Assembly (NCBI GenBank): GCA_020846575.1
Contig: JADLDQ010000231.1
Coordinates: 1-15,766, forward strand
DNA from: Burkholderiales bacterium
GTDB lineage: Bacteria > Pseudomonadota > Gammaproteobacteria > Burkholderiales > SG8-39
Length of the DNA: 15,766 bases
Reading direction: 5' to 3'
Position 1 is the first letter of the stretch; each line of letters opens with the position of its first letter. Below the pieces are notes generated by a model. It was not told the DNA's origin and made no database searches. It worked only from the letters and a program-made list of their open reading frames with translations. This document shows positions 1 to 6,748 of the stretch, piece after piece. Both the position numbers and the translations under genes were made by a program.

Positions 1-1
1 C

Positions 2-511
2 GGGCAGGGCCGCACCGTGGACTTCAAGAACACCGTGGTGGTGATGACCTCCAACCTGGGCTCGCAGATGATCCAGCAGATGGCGGGCGACGACTATGGC
101 GTCATCAAGCTGGCGGTGCTGGCGGAGGTGAAGACGCAGTTCCGCCCCGAGTTCGTCAACCGCATCGACGAGATCGTGGTGTTCCACGCTCTGGACGAGA
201 AGCACATCAAGAGCATCGCGAAGATCCAGCTGCGCTACCTCGAGCAGCGCCTGGCGAAGCTGGAGATCGCCCTGGAGGTGAGCGACGCGGCGCTCGCGGA
301 ACTCGCCAAGACCGGCTTCGACCCGGTGTTCGGCGCACGTCCGCTCAAGCGCGCGATCCAGGCCGCCATCGAGAACCCGCTGGCGAAGGAGATCCTCGAG
401 GGCAGGTTCGCCGCCAAGGACAGGGTGCGGGTGGACGCGCGGGCCGGGGTGATCCGCTTCGAGAAGACCGCGGAAGCGGGCGGCGAGCGCGCCAAGAGCC
501 GCGCGGCCTGA
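2..511 (+). CDS. clpB: ATP-dependent disaggregase ClpB, C-terminal part (5' end outside window)
   Basis: This is the last ~169 residues of the Hsp100 chaperone ClpB, which works with DnaK/DnaJ/GrpE in the cytoplasm to pull proteins out of aggregates. The reading frame is open from base 2, so the gene begins upstream of the window. Visible landmarks of the second AAA+ domain are GQGRTVDFKNT, the sensor-1 stretch VVMTSNLGS, the arginine-finger region FRPEFVNRIDE, and the sensor-2 motif GARPLKRAIQ in the small C-terminal domain. The last residues after this domain (AEAGGERAKSRAA) are an ordinary variable tail. The gene ends in TGA and converges on the minus-strand receptor gene across a hairpin. 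ClpA or ClpC are less likely, because the spacing of these motifs and the IDEIVVFHALD stretch fit ClpB. Regulation (usually heat shock) cannot be seen here because the promoter lies outside. Confidence 0.95.
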   Translation, partial: GQGRTVDFKNTVVVMTSNLGSQMIQQMAGDDYGVIKLAVLAEVKTQFRPEFVNRIDEIVVFHALDEKHIKSIAKIQLRYLEQRLAKLEIALEVSDAALAELAKTGFDPVFGARPLKRAIQAAIENPLAKEILEGRFAAKDRVRVDARAGVIRFEKTAEAGGERAKSRAA

Positions 512-517
512 GGCGCC

Positions 518-552
518 GCGCGCCTGCCCCGCAGCGCGCGGGGCAGGCGTGC
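518..552. terminator. Strong hairpin between convergent genes, likely shared transcription terminator
   Basis: The arms 518-532 and 538-552 pair over 15 bp with a single G-T wobble (core CGCCTGCCCCGC / GCGGGGCAGGCG) around a 5-nt loop. It lies 6 bp after the clpB stop and about 50 bp beyond the end of the converging receptor gene, so it could stop transcription from both sides. There is no T-run on either side, so it is not a textbook intrinsic terminator. Termination may need Rho, or the hairpin may only protect 3' ends. A 12-bp direct repeat (GCCCGCTTCGGA at 572-583 and 589-600) fills the space up to the receptor stop codon. Confidence 0.6.
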
Positions 553-601
553 GGGCTGCGGCCGGACCGGGGCCCGCTTCGGACCTGCGCCCGCTTCGGA
601 T

Positions 602-1591
602 CTACTCCGGCTTGACGCCCGCCAGCTTCATCAGCCGCGCGCCGACTTCGACGACCGACTGGATTTCCGCGGCCATCGCGGCCGGCGTTTCTCCGTTGGG
701 TATCTGGCCGCCGGCCTCGAGTTTGGCGGCGATCTCCGGTGAGTGCACCGCCCTGGCGACCGCCTCCTGCAGGCGCGTGACCACGGCAGGCTGCATGCCT
801 GCCGGCCCGAACACCCAGGTACCGGTGCCTTCCAGGTTCTCGAATCCGGGCACCTGCTCGGTCGCCGCGGGCACATCGGGCATTCCCCTGAAGCGTCTCT
901 TGCCGAGGATGGCAAGTACCTTCACCTTGCCCGCCTTGACGTGCGGCATGACCGGGGCGAGCGGCAGCACGCCCATGTCGATCTGGCCCCCCACGAGGTT
1001 GGTGGTGAGCGGACCGCCGCCCTTGAAGGGCACGTTGATGATGTCGATGCCGGAGAGCGCGCGAATCTGCTCCATGCCCAGGTGGGTGACGCCGCCCACG
1101 CCGGTGTGGCCGTAGGAGACCTTGCCCGGATTGCGCCTCGCGTACTCGATCATCTCGCGCACGCTGCCGGCCGGGAAGCTCGCGCGCGCGGAGATGGCGA
1201 GCACGGTGTCCGCGATCGAGGTGATGGGCGTGAAGTCCTTCACCGGGTGGTAGGGCAGGTTCTTGTAGGCGAACATCGACAGCACGTGCGCGCCGCCGAT
1301 GGTGAACAGGATCGTGTACCCGTCCGGCGCGGCGCGCGCTACCGCCTGGGTGCCGATCTGGCCGGCCGCGCCACCGCGGTTTTCGATCAGAATCGGCTGG
1401 CCGAGAAACTCCTGCATTCTCGGTTGGAGATTGCGCGCGGCGATGTCCACCGCGCCGCCGGGTTCCAGCGGCACCACCACGCGCACCGGCTTGGTGGGAA
1501 AGGCCTGGGCCGCGGCGAGGATCGGTGCGGCGAGGATCGTTGCGGCCAGCAGGGCGCAGGATGCGCTGCGCAGCGTGGTGAGAAGTTGCAT
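602..1591 (-). CDS. Bug/TctC-family periplasmic solute-binding protein
   Basis: This encodes 329 residues, normal for the tripartite tricarboxylate transporter receptor (Bug) family. These proteins bind small carboxylates or similar ligands in the periplasm. The start is ATG at 1591, preceded on the minus strand by GAGGAG five bases away; the open frame extends to 1762 but lacks a comparable ribosome site. Residues 1-29 form a signal peptide with hydrophobic core and Ala-rich end (ILAAAQA), with mature protein near FPTKPVRVVVP. Family landmarks are PVRVVVPLEPGG-VDIAAR, ENRGGAAGQIGTQAVARAAPDGYT, the Y-hinge region (KVSYGHTGVGG), and PFKGGGPLTTNLVGGQIDMG. No membrane partners (TctA/TctB) are in the window, so it is an orphan receptor, as is common in Burkholderiales. 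The ligand cannot be told from sequence. It is divergent from phaC and shares its upstream region. Confidence 0.9.
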   Translation of the reverse strand: MQLLTTLRSASCALLAATILAAPILAAAQAFPTKPVRVVVPLEPGGAVDIAARNLQPRMQEFLGQPILIENRGGAAGQIGTQAVARAAPDGYTILFTIGGAHVLSMFAYKNLPYHPVKDFTPITSIADTVLAISARASFPAGSVREMIEYARRNPGKVSYGHTGVGGVTHLGMEQIRALSGIDIINVPFKGGGPLTTNLVGGQIDMGVLPLAPVMPHVKAGKVKVLAILGKRRFRGMPDVPAATEQVPGFENLEGTGTWVFGPAGMQPAVVTRLQEAVARAVHSPEIAAKLEAGGQIPNGETPAAMAAEIQSVVEVGARLMKLAGVKPE

Positions 1592-1812
1592 GTCTACTCC
1601 TCGCGCGCGAATGGAACGAAAAACGCTCGCGCGGCGCACGGGGCGGCAGCACCGCAGTGGGGGTGATACTGCGCGCAAGCGTCCCCCCAGAGACGTATTC
1701 TCCTGCGCCTTGCGCACCCGTGCAGTTGCGAAGCGCAACGCGCAGGTCGCTCGTACTCCCACACCGAGCCGGGCCTGAGCCAGGCCGCGGGCGCCTGACC
1801 AAGCTCATGCCG

Positions 1813-1841
1813 CGCAATGCGCCAGCGCCTTGCGCATTGCG
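1813..1841. repeat. 10-bp inverted repeat, possible operator or hairpin
   Basis: CGCAATGCGC (1813-1822) and GCGCATTGCG (1832-1841) are perfect inverted copies separated by 9 bp, giving arm centres about 19 bp apart, close to two helical turns. It lies between the divergent receptor and phaC genes. The spacing would suit a dimeric repressor or a tandem dimer, but a simple RNA hairpin in the receptor leader is equally possible. No known regulator site is recognised with confidence. Confidence 0.4.
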
Positions 1842-1937
1842 TGCCGGCGCCGGGTCTTTGCAGCAAATATGCTCGAACGAAATCCGGAATCTAATCTAAT
1901 TAATTGTAATTAAAGCGTTTATTATCTGTGATACGGC

Positions 1938-1966
1938 TTGACTTCTGTATTGTGCGACGCAATAAT
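1938..1966 (+). promoter_or_regulatory. Probable sigma70 promoter of the pha operon with an internal TGC-N3-GCA site
   Basis: TTGACT (1938-1943) and AATAAT (1961-1966) each match five of six consensus bases and are spaced exactly 17 bp apart. An AT-rich stretch just upstream could act as an UP element. Transcription would start near 1973, leaving a leader of about 29 nt before the phaC GTG at 2002. Between the hexamers lies TGC-GAC-GCA (1953-1961), within a wider imperfect palindrome TATTGTGCGACGCAATA. TGC/GCA half-sites are reported for PhaR-type repressors (the CTGC-N3/4-GCAG form in Paracoccus and Rhodobacter), so this is a candidate PhaR operator. That assignment is inference. Confidence 0.6.
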
Positions 1967-2001
1967 CGGCGCGTCATTCGGGTGACAGAAACGACTCGCG
2001 A

Positions 2002-3720
2002 GTGAGTTCGAGCCCCTTCCAGTCCACGCTGTCGGGCGAGCCCTCGGCCCTCCCCGGGCTGGAATCCCTTTTCAGATTGTTCACGATGCAAGCGGCTGCC
2101 GGCGCGGGATTGCCGCCCGCGGTCCCGGACAGCGGCTCGGCGCGCCTTTGCCGCCTGCAGGCCGATCTCCACAGGGCCCATGCCTCGCTGTGGCGCTCGA
2201 TGCTGGAGGGCCGAGAGCCGGCACCCGGGGAAGCGGGGCCGGCAGATCGGCGCTTTGGCGCCCCGGAATGGCGCGCGAGCCCGTACTTCCGCTACCTCAG
2301 CGAGTGCTACAGGATCAACTCGCGGTTCCTCGTCGACAGCGTCGAGGCGCTGGACCTCGATGCGGCCGCGAGGGAACGCCTGCGCTTTTTCACCCGCCAG
2401 TGGATCGATGCACTGTCACCCGCCAACTTCGCGGCCACCAATCCCGAGGCGCTGAAACTCGCCCTGGAAACGCAGGGCGAGAGCCTGTCCAAGGGCGTGC
2501 TCAACCTCGTGCAGGATCTGCGCAAGGGGCGCATCTCCACCACCGACGAGTCCGCCTTCGAGGTGGGGCGCGACATCGCGGCCACGCCCGGGGCGGTGGT
2601 CTACGAAAACGAGCTGATGCAACTCATCCAGTACGCCCCGGTCGCAGCGCAAGTGCAGCGCCGGCCGCTGGTGATGGTGCCGCCGTGCATCAACAAGTAC
2701 TACGTCCTGGACCTGCGGCCGGAGAACTCACTGGTGCGCCACGCGCTCGCCAGGGGGCAGCGCGTGTTCATGATCTCCTGGCGCAACATCGACGCCTCGT
2801 GCGCAGGTTTTGTCTGGGACGATTACCTGCGCCTGGGGGTGCTCGCTGCCATCGGCGCGGCTGCCGACATCGCGAAATCAGCGCAGGTCAACATGCTCGG
2901 CTTCTGTGTCGGCGGCACCCTGCTCGGCAGCGCGCTGGCGGTGATGGCCGCCAAGGGCGACGAGCGGGTGGCGAGCGCCACCTTCCTCGCCTCCATGCTC
3001 GACTTCGGCGACGTGGGGGAGATCGCCCATTTCATCGACGAGCCGAGCCACGCGGCGCGCGAGGCGGCCATCGGCGCCGGCGGCGTGATGCCGGGGCGCG
3101 ATCTCGCTTTCGTGTTCTCCGCGCTGCGGGCGAACGACCTGGTGTGGCCCTACGTGGTCGGCAACTACCTCAAGGGCGGCACGCCCGCGGCCTTCGACCT
3201 GCTCTACTGGAACAGCGACGGCACCAACCTGCCGGGGCCCATGTACTGTTACTACGTCAGGCACATGTACATGGAGAACGCGTTGCGCCAGCCCGGCCGG
3301 CTGACGATGCTCGATGTGGCGGTGGACCTGTCCCGCGTGCGCGTGCCGGCCTACGTGCTGGCGACACGCGAGGACCACATCGTGCCCTGGAAGACCGGCT
3401 ATGAATCGGCGCGGCTCCTGGGCGGCGAGACCTGCTTCGTCCTGGGCGCGAGCGGCCACATCGCCGGCATCGTCAACCCCGCCGCCTCGAACCGCCGCAG
3501 CCACTGGGTGAACGCCGGGCCGGGCGCGGCGCTGCCCGCCGATCCCGGGCAGTGGCTCGCGGGGGCATCGCAGGCGAGGGGAAGCTGGTGGAGCCACTGG
3601 ACCGACTGGCTGGCCGGTCACGGCGGCGGCCTGGTCAAGGCGGGAAAGAGGCTGGGAAACGCCCGGTACAGACCGGCGGAGCCGGCGCCCGGGCGCTATG
3701 TGAAACAGACCGCAGCGTGA
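2002..3720 (+). CDS. phaC: Class I poly(3-hydroxyalkanoate) synthase PhaC
   Basis: This polymerises (R)-3-hydroxyacyl-CoA, mainly 3-hydroxybutyryl-CoA, into polyester at the surface of cytoplasmic granules. At 572 residues it has normal class I length. The catalytic triad is visible: Cys302 in the lipase-like box GFCVGG, Asp458 in REDHIVPW, and His486 in GASGHIAGIVNP. Other class I landmarks are PANFAATNPEA, TDESAFEVGR, PPCINKYYVLDL, SWRNIDAS, NDLVWPYVVGNYLKG and the C-terminal APGRYVK. The N-terminal ~60 residues are variable, as usual for the granule-binding and dimerisation region. GTG at 2002 is the first in-frame start after a stop at 1963. The Shine-Dalgarno is poor (only GGTGA about 16 nt upstream), so translation may be weak or leader-dependent. 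It is the first gene of the PHA operon, 23 bp ahead of phaA. Confidence 0.96.
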   Translation: MSSSPFQSTLSGEPSALPGLESLFRLFTMQAAAGAGLPPAVPDSGSARLCRLQADLHRAHASLWRSMLEGREPAPGEAGPADRRFGAPEWRASPYFRYLSECYRINSRFLVDSVEALDLDAAARERLRFFTRQWIDALSPANFAATNPEALKLALETQGESLSKGVLNLVQDLRKGRISTTDESAFEVGRDIAATPGAVVYENELMQLIQYAPVAAQVQRRPLVMVPPCINKYYVLDLRPENSLVRHALARGQRVFMISWRNIDASCAGFVWDDYLRLGVLAAIGAAADIAKSAQVNMLGFCVGGTLLGSALAVMAAKGDERVASATFLASMLDFGDVGEIAHFIDEPSHAAREAAIGAGGVMPGRDLAFVFSALRANDLVWPYVVGNYLKGGTPAAFDLLYWNSDGTNLPGPMYCYYVRHMYMENALRQPGRLTMLDVAVDLSRVRVPAYVLATREDHIVPWKTGYESARLLGGETCFVLGASGHIAGIVNPAASNRRSHWVNAGPGAALPADPGQWLAGASQARGSWWSHWTDWLAGHGGGLVKAGKRLGNARYRPAEPAPGRYVKQTAA

Positions 3721-3743
3721 ATTGTTGAACAACGGAGGACACC

Positions 3744-4922
3744 ATGACTGACGTCGTGATCGTCGCGGCCGGCCGGACCGCGATCGGCAAGTTTGGCGGC
3801 ACGCTGGCGAAGATGAAGGCCTCGGAACTGGGCACTCACGTGATCAAGGCGCTGCTGGCGAAATCGGGCGTGCGGCCCGAGCAGGTTTCGGAGGTGATCA
3901 TGGGCCAGATCCTCGCGGGCGGCGTCGGTATGAACGCTGCCCGCCAGGCCTCGCGCGGCGCGGGCCTGCCCGACGAGGTGCCGGCCATGACGATCAACAT
4001 GGTGTGCGGTTCGGGCCTGCGCGCGACCCACCTGGCCGCGCAGGCGCTGATCGCCGGGGACGCCGAGATCGTCGTCGCCGGCGGGCAGGAGAGCATGAGC
4101 CAGTCCTCGCACGTGCTGGTCGGCTCCCGCGACGGCTTCCGCATGGGCGATGCGAAGCTGGTGGACTCGATGATCTGCGACGGCCTCACCGACGTGTTCA
4201 ACAACTACCACATGGGCGTCACCGCCGAGAACGTGGCGAAGAAGCACGAGGTCACGCGCGCCGCGCAGGACGCGTTCGCCGCCGAGTCGCAGCACAAGGC
4301 GGAGGCCGCGCAGAAGGCGGGGCGCTTCAAGGACGAGATCGTTCCGATCCTCATCGCGCAGCGCAAGGGCGATCCCGTCGCCTTCGACGCGGACGAATAC
4401 CCGCGCCACGGCACCACGGTGGAGTCGCTGGCGGCGCTCAAACCCGCCTTCGACAAGAACGGCACGGGTACCGCGGGCAACGCCTCGGGCATCAACGACG
4501 GGGCGGCGGCGGTGATCATGATGAGGGAGAACAAAGCGCGTGAACTCGGTCTCGCGCCGCTGGCGCGGGTGGCCGCCTATGCGTGCGCGGGCGTGGACCC
4601 GAGCATCATGGGCATGGGCCCGGTGCCGGCCTCCAGGCGCTGCCTCGCCAGGGCCGGCTGGAAGGCCTCCGATCTCGACCTGATGGAGGTCAACGAGGCC
4701 TTTGCCGCTCAGGCGATCGCCGTCAACCGCGAGATGGGGTGGGATACGGCCAGGATCAACGTCAACGGCGGCGCGATCGCGCTCGGGCATCCGATCGGCG
4801 CGTCCGGCTGCCGCATCCTGGTGACGCTGCTCTACGAGATGATCCGCCGCGATGCGAGGAAGGGTCTCGCGTCCCTGTGCATCGGGGGCGGCATGGGCGT
4901 GGCGCTCGCGGTGGAGCGCTGA
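3744..4922 (+). CDS. phaA: Acetyl-CoA acetyltransferase (beta-ketothiolase) PhaA
   Basis: This is a biosynthetic thiolase of 392 residues that condenses two acetyl-CoA into acetoacetyl-CoA, the first step of poly-3-hydroxybutyrate synthesis, in the cytoplasm. The catalytic set is complete: nucleophilic Cys88 in NMVCGSGLRA, the NEAFA motif, His349 in ALGHPIGASG, and Cys379 in CIGGGMG, at nearly the positions of the well-studied Zoogloea enzyme. The ATG at 3744 follows GGAGGA with good spacing. It lies between phaC and phaB1, and the 23-bp gap to phaC implies co-transcription. It differs clearly from the second thiolase at 8990 (GASGCRIL here, GATGAILTVKALHEL there), so the two are old paralogues, not a recent duplication. 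Substrate preference for C4 is inferred from context. Confidence 0.95.
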   Translation: MTDVVIVAAGRTAIGKFGGTLAKMKASELGTHVIKALLAKSGVRPEQVSEVIMGQILAGGVGMNAARQASRGAGLPDEVPAMTINMVCGSGLRATHLAAQALIAGDAEIVVAGGQESMSQSSHVLVGSRDGFRMGDAKLVDSMICDGLTDVFNNYHMGVTAENVAKKHEVTRAAQDAFAAESQHKAEAAQKAGRFKDEIVPILIAQRKGDPVAFDADEYPRHGTTVESLAALKPAFDKNGTGTAGNASGINDGAAAVIMMRENKARELGLAPLARVAAYACAGVDPSIMGMGPVPASRRCLARAGWKASDLDLMEVNEAFAAQAIAVNREMGWDTARINVNGGAIALGHPIGASGCRILVTLLYEMIRRDARKGLASLCIGGGMGVALAVER

Positions 4923-4939
4923 AGGCTCGGTCGATCGGC

Positions 4940-4965
4940 GGCGCGGGATCGGGAGGGCCCGCGCC
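4940..4965 (+). repeat. 8-bp inverted repeat between phaA and phaB1
   Basis: GGCGCGGG (4940-4947) and CCCGCGCC (4958-4965) can form a stem with a 10-nt loop in the phaA-phaB1 intergenic transcript, followed by TTC and then the phaB1 ribosome site. It could attenuate read-through or stabilise the phaCA part of the message. There is no T-run, so a full terminator is unlikely. Confidence 0.4.
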
Positions 4966-4996
4966 TTCACTGAAACGAGAAGGGAGCGCGCAGCAC

Positions 4997-5809
4997 ATGT
5001 CGTCAGTCCTGACCAGAGAGAACGCCACCCGCGGGGCACGCGATGCCGGCGAAGCCGCGGACAAGGCGACCCAGCAGCGGGTGGCCTTCGTGACGGGCGG
5101 CATGGGGGGTATCGGCACCGCCATCTGCCGGCGACTCGCGCGCAACGGCATCCGTGTGGTCGCCGGCTGCCTGCCGGGTTACGGGCACAAGAGCGAGTGG
5201 CTGGACGCGATGCGCGGCGAAGGTTTGCAGGTGCACGCGGCCGAGGGAGACGTCGACGACTTCGATTCCTGCGCGCAGATGTTCTACCAGGTGCGTGCGG
5301 TGGTCGGACCGGTCGACATCCTGGTCAACAATGCCGGAATCGCGCGGGATTCGGTGTTCAAGCGCATGCTGCCGGCCGACTGGCACGCCGTCATCAACAC
5401 CAACCTGAACAGCGTCTTCAACGTGACCCGGCAGGTGGTCGAGAGCATGGCTGACCGCGGTTGGGGGCGGATCGTCAACATGTCCTCGGTGAATGCGATC
5501 AGGGGTCAGTTCGGGCAGGCCAACTATTCCGCGGCGAAGGCGGGCATGCACGGCTTCACCAAGGCGCTGGCGCAGGAAGTGGTGAAGAAGGGCGTGACGG
5601 TCAACACCATCTCGCCCGGTTACGTCGAAACCGATATGGTGCGCGCCATCAAGCCCGAGGTGCTCAAGGGTATCGTGGACCAGATTCCCATCGGCCGCCT
5701 CGCGCGCCCGGAGGAAATCGCCGGGCTGATCGCGTACCTCGTCTCCGACGAGGCGGCCTACATCACCGGCGCGAACGTCTCGATCAACGGCGGGATGCAC
5801 ATGTGCTAG
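4997..5809 (+). CDS. phaB: Acetoacetyl-CoA reductase, first paralogue (PhaB1-like), with N-terminal extension
   Basis: This short-chain dehydrogenase of 270 residues reduces acetoacetyl-CoA to (R)-3-hydroxybutyryl-CoA for PhaC. It shows the Rossmann motif TGGMGGIG (residues 33-40), NNAGIARD, and the catalytic Ser164, Tyr177 and Lys181 (SSVNA...YSAAK). The end INGGMHMC resembles the SLNGGLHM end of the Cupriavidus enzyme. Compared with ordinary PhaB (about 246 residues) it carries about 24 extra N-terminal residues of polar, disordered-looking sequence. ATG at 4997 follows AAGGGAG at 10 nt; an internal GTG at 5081 would give a standard length but has poor spacing from any ribosome site. The region after beta-strand 2 reads GCLPGYGHKSEW and lacks the serine/arginine pattern usually linked to NADPH binding, so cofactor preference may differ from the second copy. 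That point is inference. Confidence 0.93.
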   Translation: MSSVLTRENATRGARDAGEAADKATQQRVAFVTGGMGGIGTAICRRLARNGIRVVAGCLPGYGHKSEWLDAMRGEGLQVHAAEGDVDDFDSCAQMFYQVRAVVGPVDILVNNAGIARDSVFKRMLPADWHAVINTNLNSVFNVTRQVVESMADRGWGRIVNMSSVNAIRGQFGQANYSAAKAGMHGFTKALAQEVVKKGVTVNTISPGYVETDMVRAIKPEVLKGIVDQIPIGRLARPEEIAGLIAYLVSDEAAYITGANVSINGGMHMC

Positions 5810-5813
5810 CGGT

Positions 5814-5828
5814 GCCGCCGGGGGCGGC
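5814..5828 (+). repeat. Short GC hairpin between the two phaB genes
   Basis: GCCGCC (5814-5819) and GGCGGC (5823-5828) flank a 3-base GGG loop four bases after the phaB1 stop. The 88-bp gap also holds CATAAT at 5858-5863, which could serve as a -10, but no matching -35 is seen. It is probably an intra-operon 3'-end structure. Confidence 0.3.
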
Positions 5829-5897
5829 GCGCGGGCGGGGGACCTCGGTTTCGGTGCCATAATCGCCGCAAAGGGCGGGATCAAGGGGAGAGAAGAA

Positions 5898-6641
5898 GTG
5901 ACTCAGCGCATCGCACTGATCACCGGCGGCATGGGCGGATTGGGCGAAACCATAAGCAGCAAGATGGCCGACGCGGGCTACCGGGTGGTGGTCACCTACT
6001 CCCGGTCCAACAAGACGGCCGACAAGTGGGTCGCGCAGATGAAATCGCGCGGCTACGAATTCCAGGCCTACCCCTGCGACGTGACCGACTACGAGGACTG
6101 CCGCGCCTGCGTCGAGCAGATCGTGCGCAGCGCCGGCCCGGTGGACATCCTGGTGAACAACGCGGGCATTACCCGCGACATGACCTTCCGCAAGATGGCC
6201 AAGGCCGACTGGGACGCGGTCATCCACACCAACCTCGACTCGGTGTTCAACATGACCAAGCAGGTCTGCGACGGCATGACCGAGCGCGGCTGGGGACGCA
6301 TCATCAACGTCTCGTCGGTGAACGGCTCCAAGGGCGCGTTCGGCCAGACCAATTACGCCGCGGCCAAGGCCGGGATGCACGGCTTCACCAAATCCCTCGC
6401 CCTGGAGGTCGCCCGCAAAGGCGTCACCGTCAACACCATCTCGCCGGGCTACATCGGCACCAAGATGGTCACCGCCATTCCGAAGGACATCCTGGAGGGC
6501 AAGATCATTCCGCAGATTCCGGTAGGGCGGCTCGGCAAGCCCGACGAGGTCGCGGGCCTGATCATCTACCTGTGCTCGCAGGAAGCCGCCTTCGTCAACG
6601 GGGCGAACATCGCCATCAACGGCGGCCAGCACATGCAGTGA
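5898..6641 (+). CDS. phaB: Acetoacetyl-CoA reductase, second paralogue
   Basis: This is a second NAD(P)H-dependent 3-oxoacyl-CoA reductase of standard PhaB length (247 residues). It has TGGMGGLG (residues 9-16), NNAGITRD, and catalytic Ser140, Tyr153 and Lys157 (SSVNG...YAAAK), exactly the Cupriavidus PhaB numbering, and ends in NGGQHMQ. The loop after beta-strand 2 is TYSRSNKTADKW. Its Ser/Arg residues fit binding of the NADPH 2'-phosphate, unlike the first copy. The start is GTG at 5898 with AAGGGGAGAG upstream. It is co-directional, 88 bp after phaB1, and followed by a very strong hairpin. FabG is less likely given the GGMGG motif, the QHM end and the neighbours. The two copies differ widely in residues 20-80, so they are diverged paralogues. 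Confidence 0.93.
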   Translation: MTQRIALITGGMGGLGETISSKMADAGYRVVVTYSRSNKTADKWVAQMKSRGYEFQAYPCDVTDYEDCRACVEQIVRSAGPVDILVNNAGITRDMTFRKMAKADWDAVIHTNLDSVFNMTKQVCDGMTERGWGRIINVSSVNGSKGAFGQTNYAAAKAGMHGFTKSLALEVARKGVTVNTISPGYIGTKMVTAIPKDILEGKIIPQIPVGRLGKPDEVAGLIIYLCSQEAAFVNGANIAINGGQHMQ

Positions 6642-6648
6642 CCCGGCG

Positions 6649-6688
6649 GTCCGGCGCGGCCGGCGTGACTGCGCCGGCCGCGCCGGAC
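6649..6688 (+). terminator. 17-bp perfect hairpin after the second phaB
   Basis: Arms 6649-6665 and 6672-6688 (core CCGGCGCGGCCGGCG and its complement) pair without mismatch around the loop TGACTG, starting 7 bp after the phaB stop. It is well placed to end or attenuate the phaCAB transcript before phaR. No T-run follows, so Rho-dependent termination, partial read-through or 3'-end protection are all possible. Confidence 0.6.
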
Positions 6689-6700
6689 ATCGGGAGGGCG

Positions 6701-6748
6701 CGGGGGACGGTTCCCCCGTGACACTGGAGATATCGGGGGAAGCAGCTC
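6701..6748 (+). promoter_or_regulatory. phaR leader with mutually exclusive hairpins, one covering the ribosome site
   Basis: CGGGGGA occurs at 6701-6707 and again at 6734-6740, and between them lies its complement TCCCCCG at 6712-6718. The middle strand can pair upstream (7 bp, tight 4-nt loop CGGT) or downstream (8 bp when 6711 and 6741 are included, 15-nt loop). The downstream copy contains the GGGGGA ribosome site 8 nt before the phaR ATG, so the second fold would hide it. In a read-through transcript the compact upstream hairpin should win and leave the site free. A transcript starting after 6707, or disruption of the first hairpin, would favour the closed form. The pairing is seen in sequence; regulation is inference. 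Confidence 0.45.

Larger units (their letters stand above)
1592..2001. other. Divergent intergenic regulatory region between the Bug receptor gene and phaC
   Basis: About 410 bp without a recognisable gene. The half next to the receptor is GC-rich and crowded with TTGCG/CGCAA motifs: a 6-3-6 inverted repeat GTTGCG-AAG-CGCAAC at 1725-1739, the 12-mer GCGCCTTGCGCA twice (1705-1716 and 1825-1836), and a 10-bp inverted repeat at 1813-1841. From about 1863 to 1970 the sequence turns AT-rich (for example TAATTAATTGTAATTA near 1898-1913), which stands out sharply from the rest of the window. The phaC promoter sits in that part. I could not identify a convincing promoter for the receptor gene. Confidence 0.6.

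Noticed and set aside
345..1817. A 490-codon open frame on the minus strand overlapping clpB and the Bug receptor gene
   Set aside because: It is a high-GC shadow: Arg/Pro/Gly/His-rich, no recognisable domain, and it overlaps two well-supported genes in other frames.
3696..5039. A 447-codon minus-strand open frame opposite phaA
   Set aside because: Its composition (His/Arg/Val-rich without motifs) is that of the antisense of a GC-rich gene, and phaA has all its catalytic residues.
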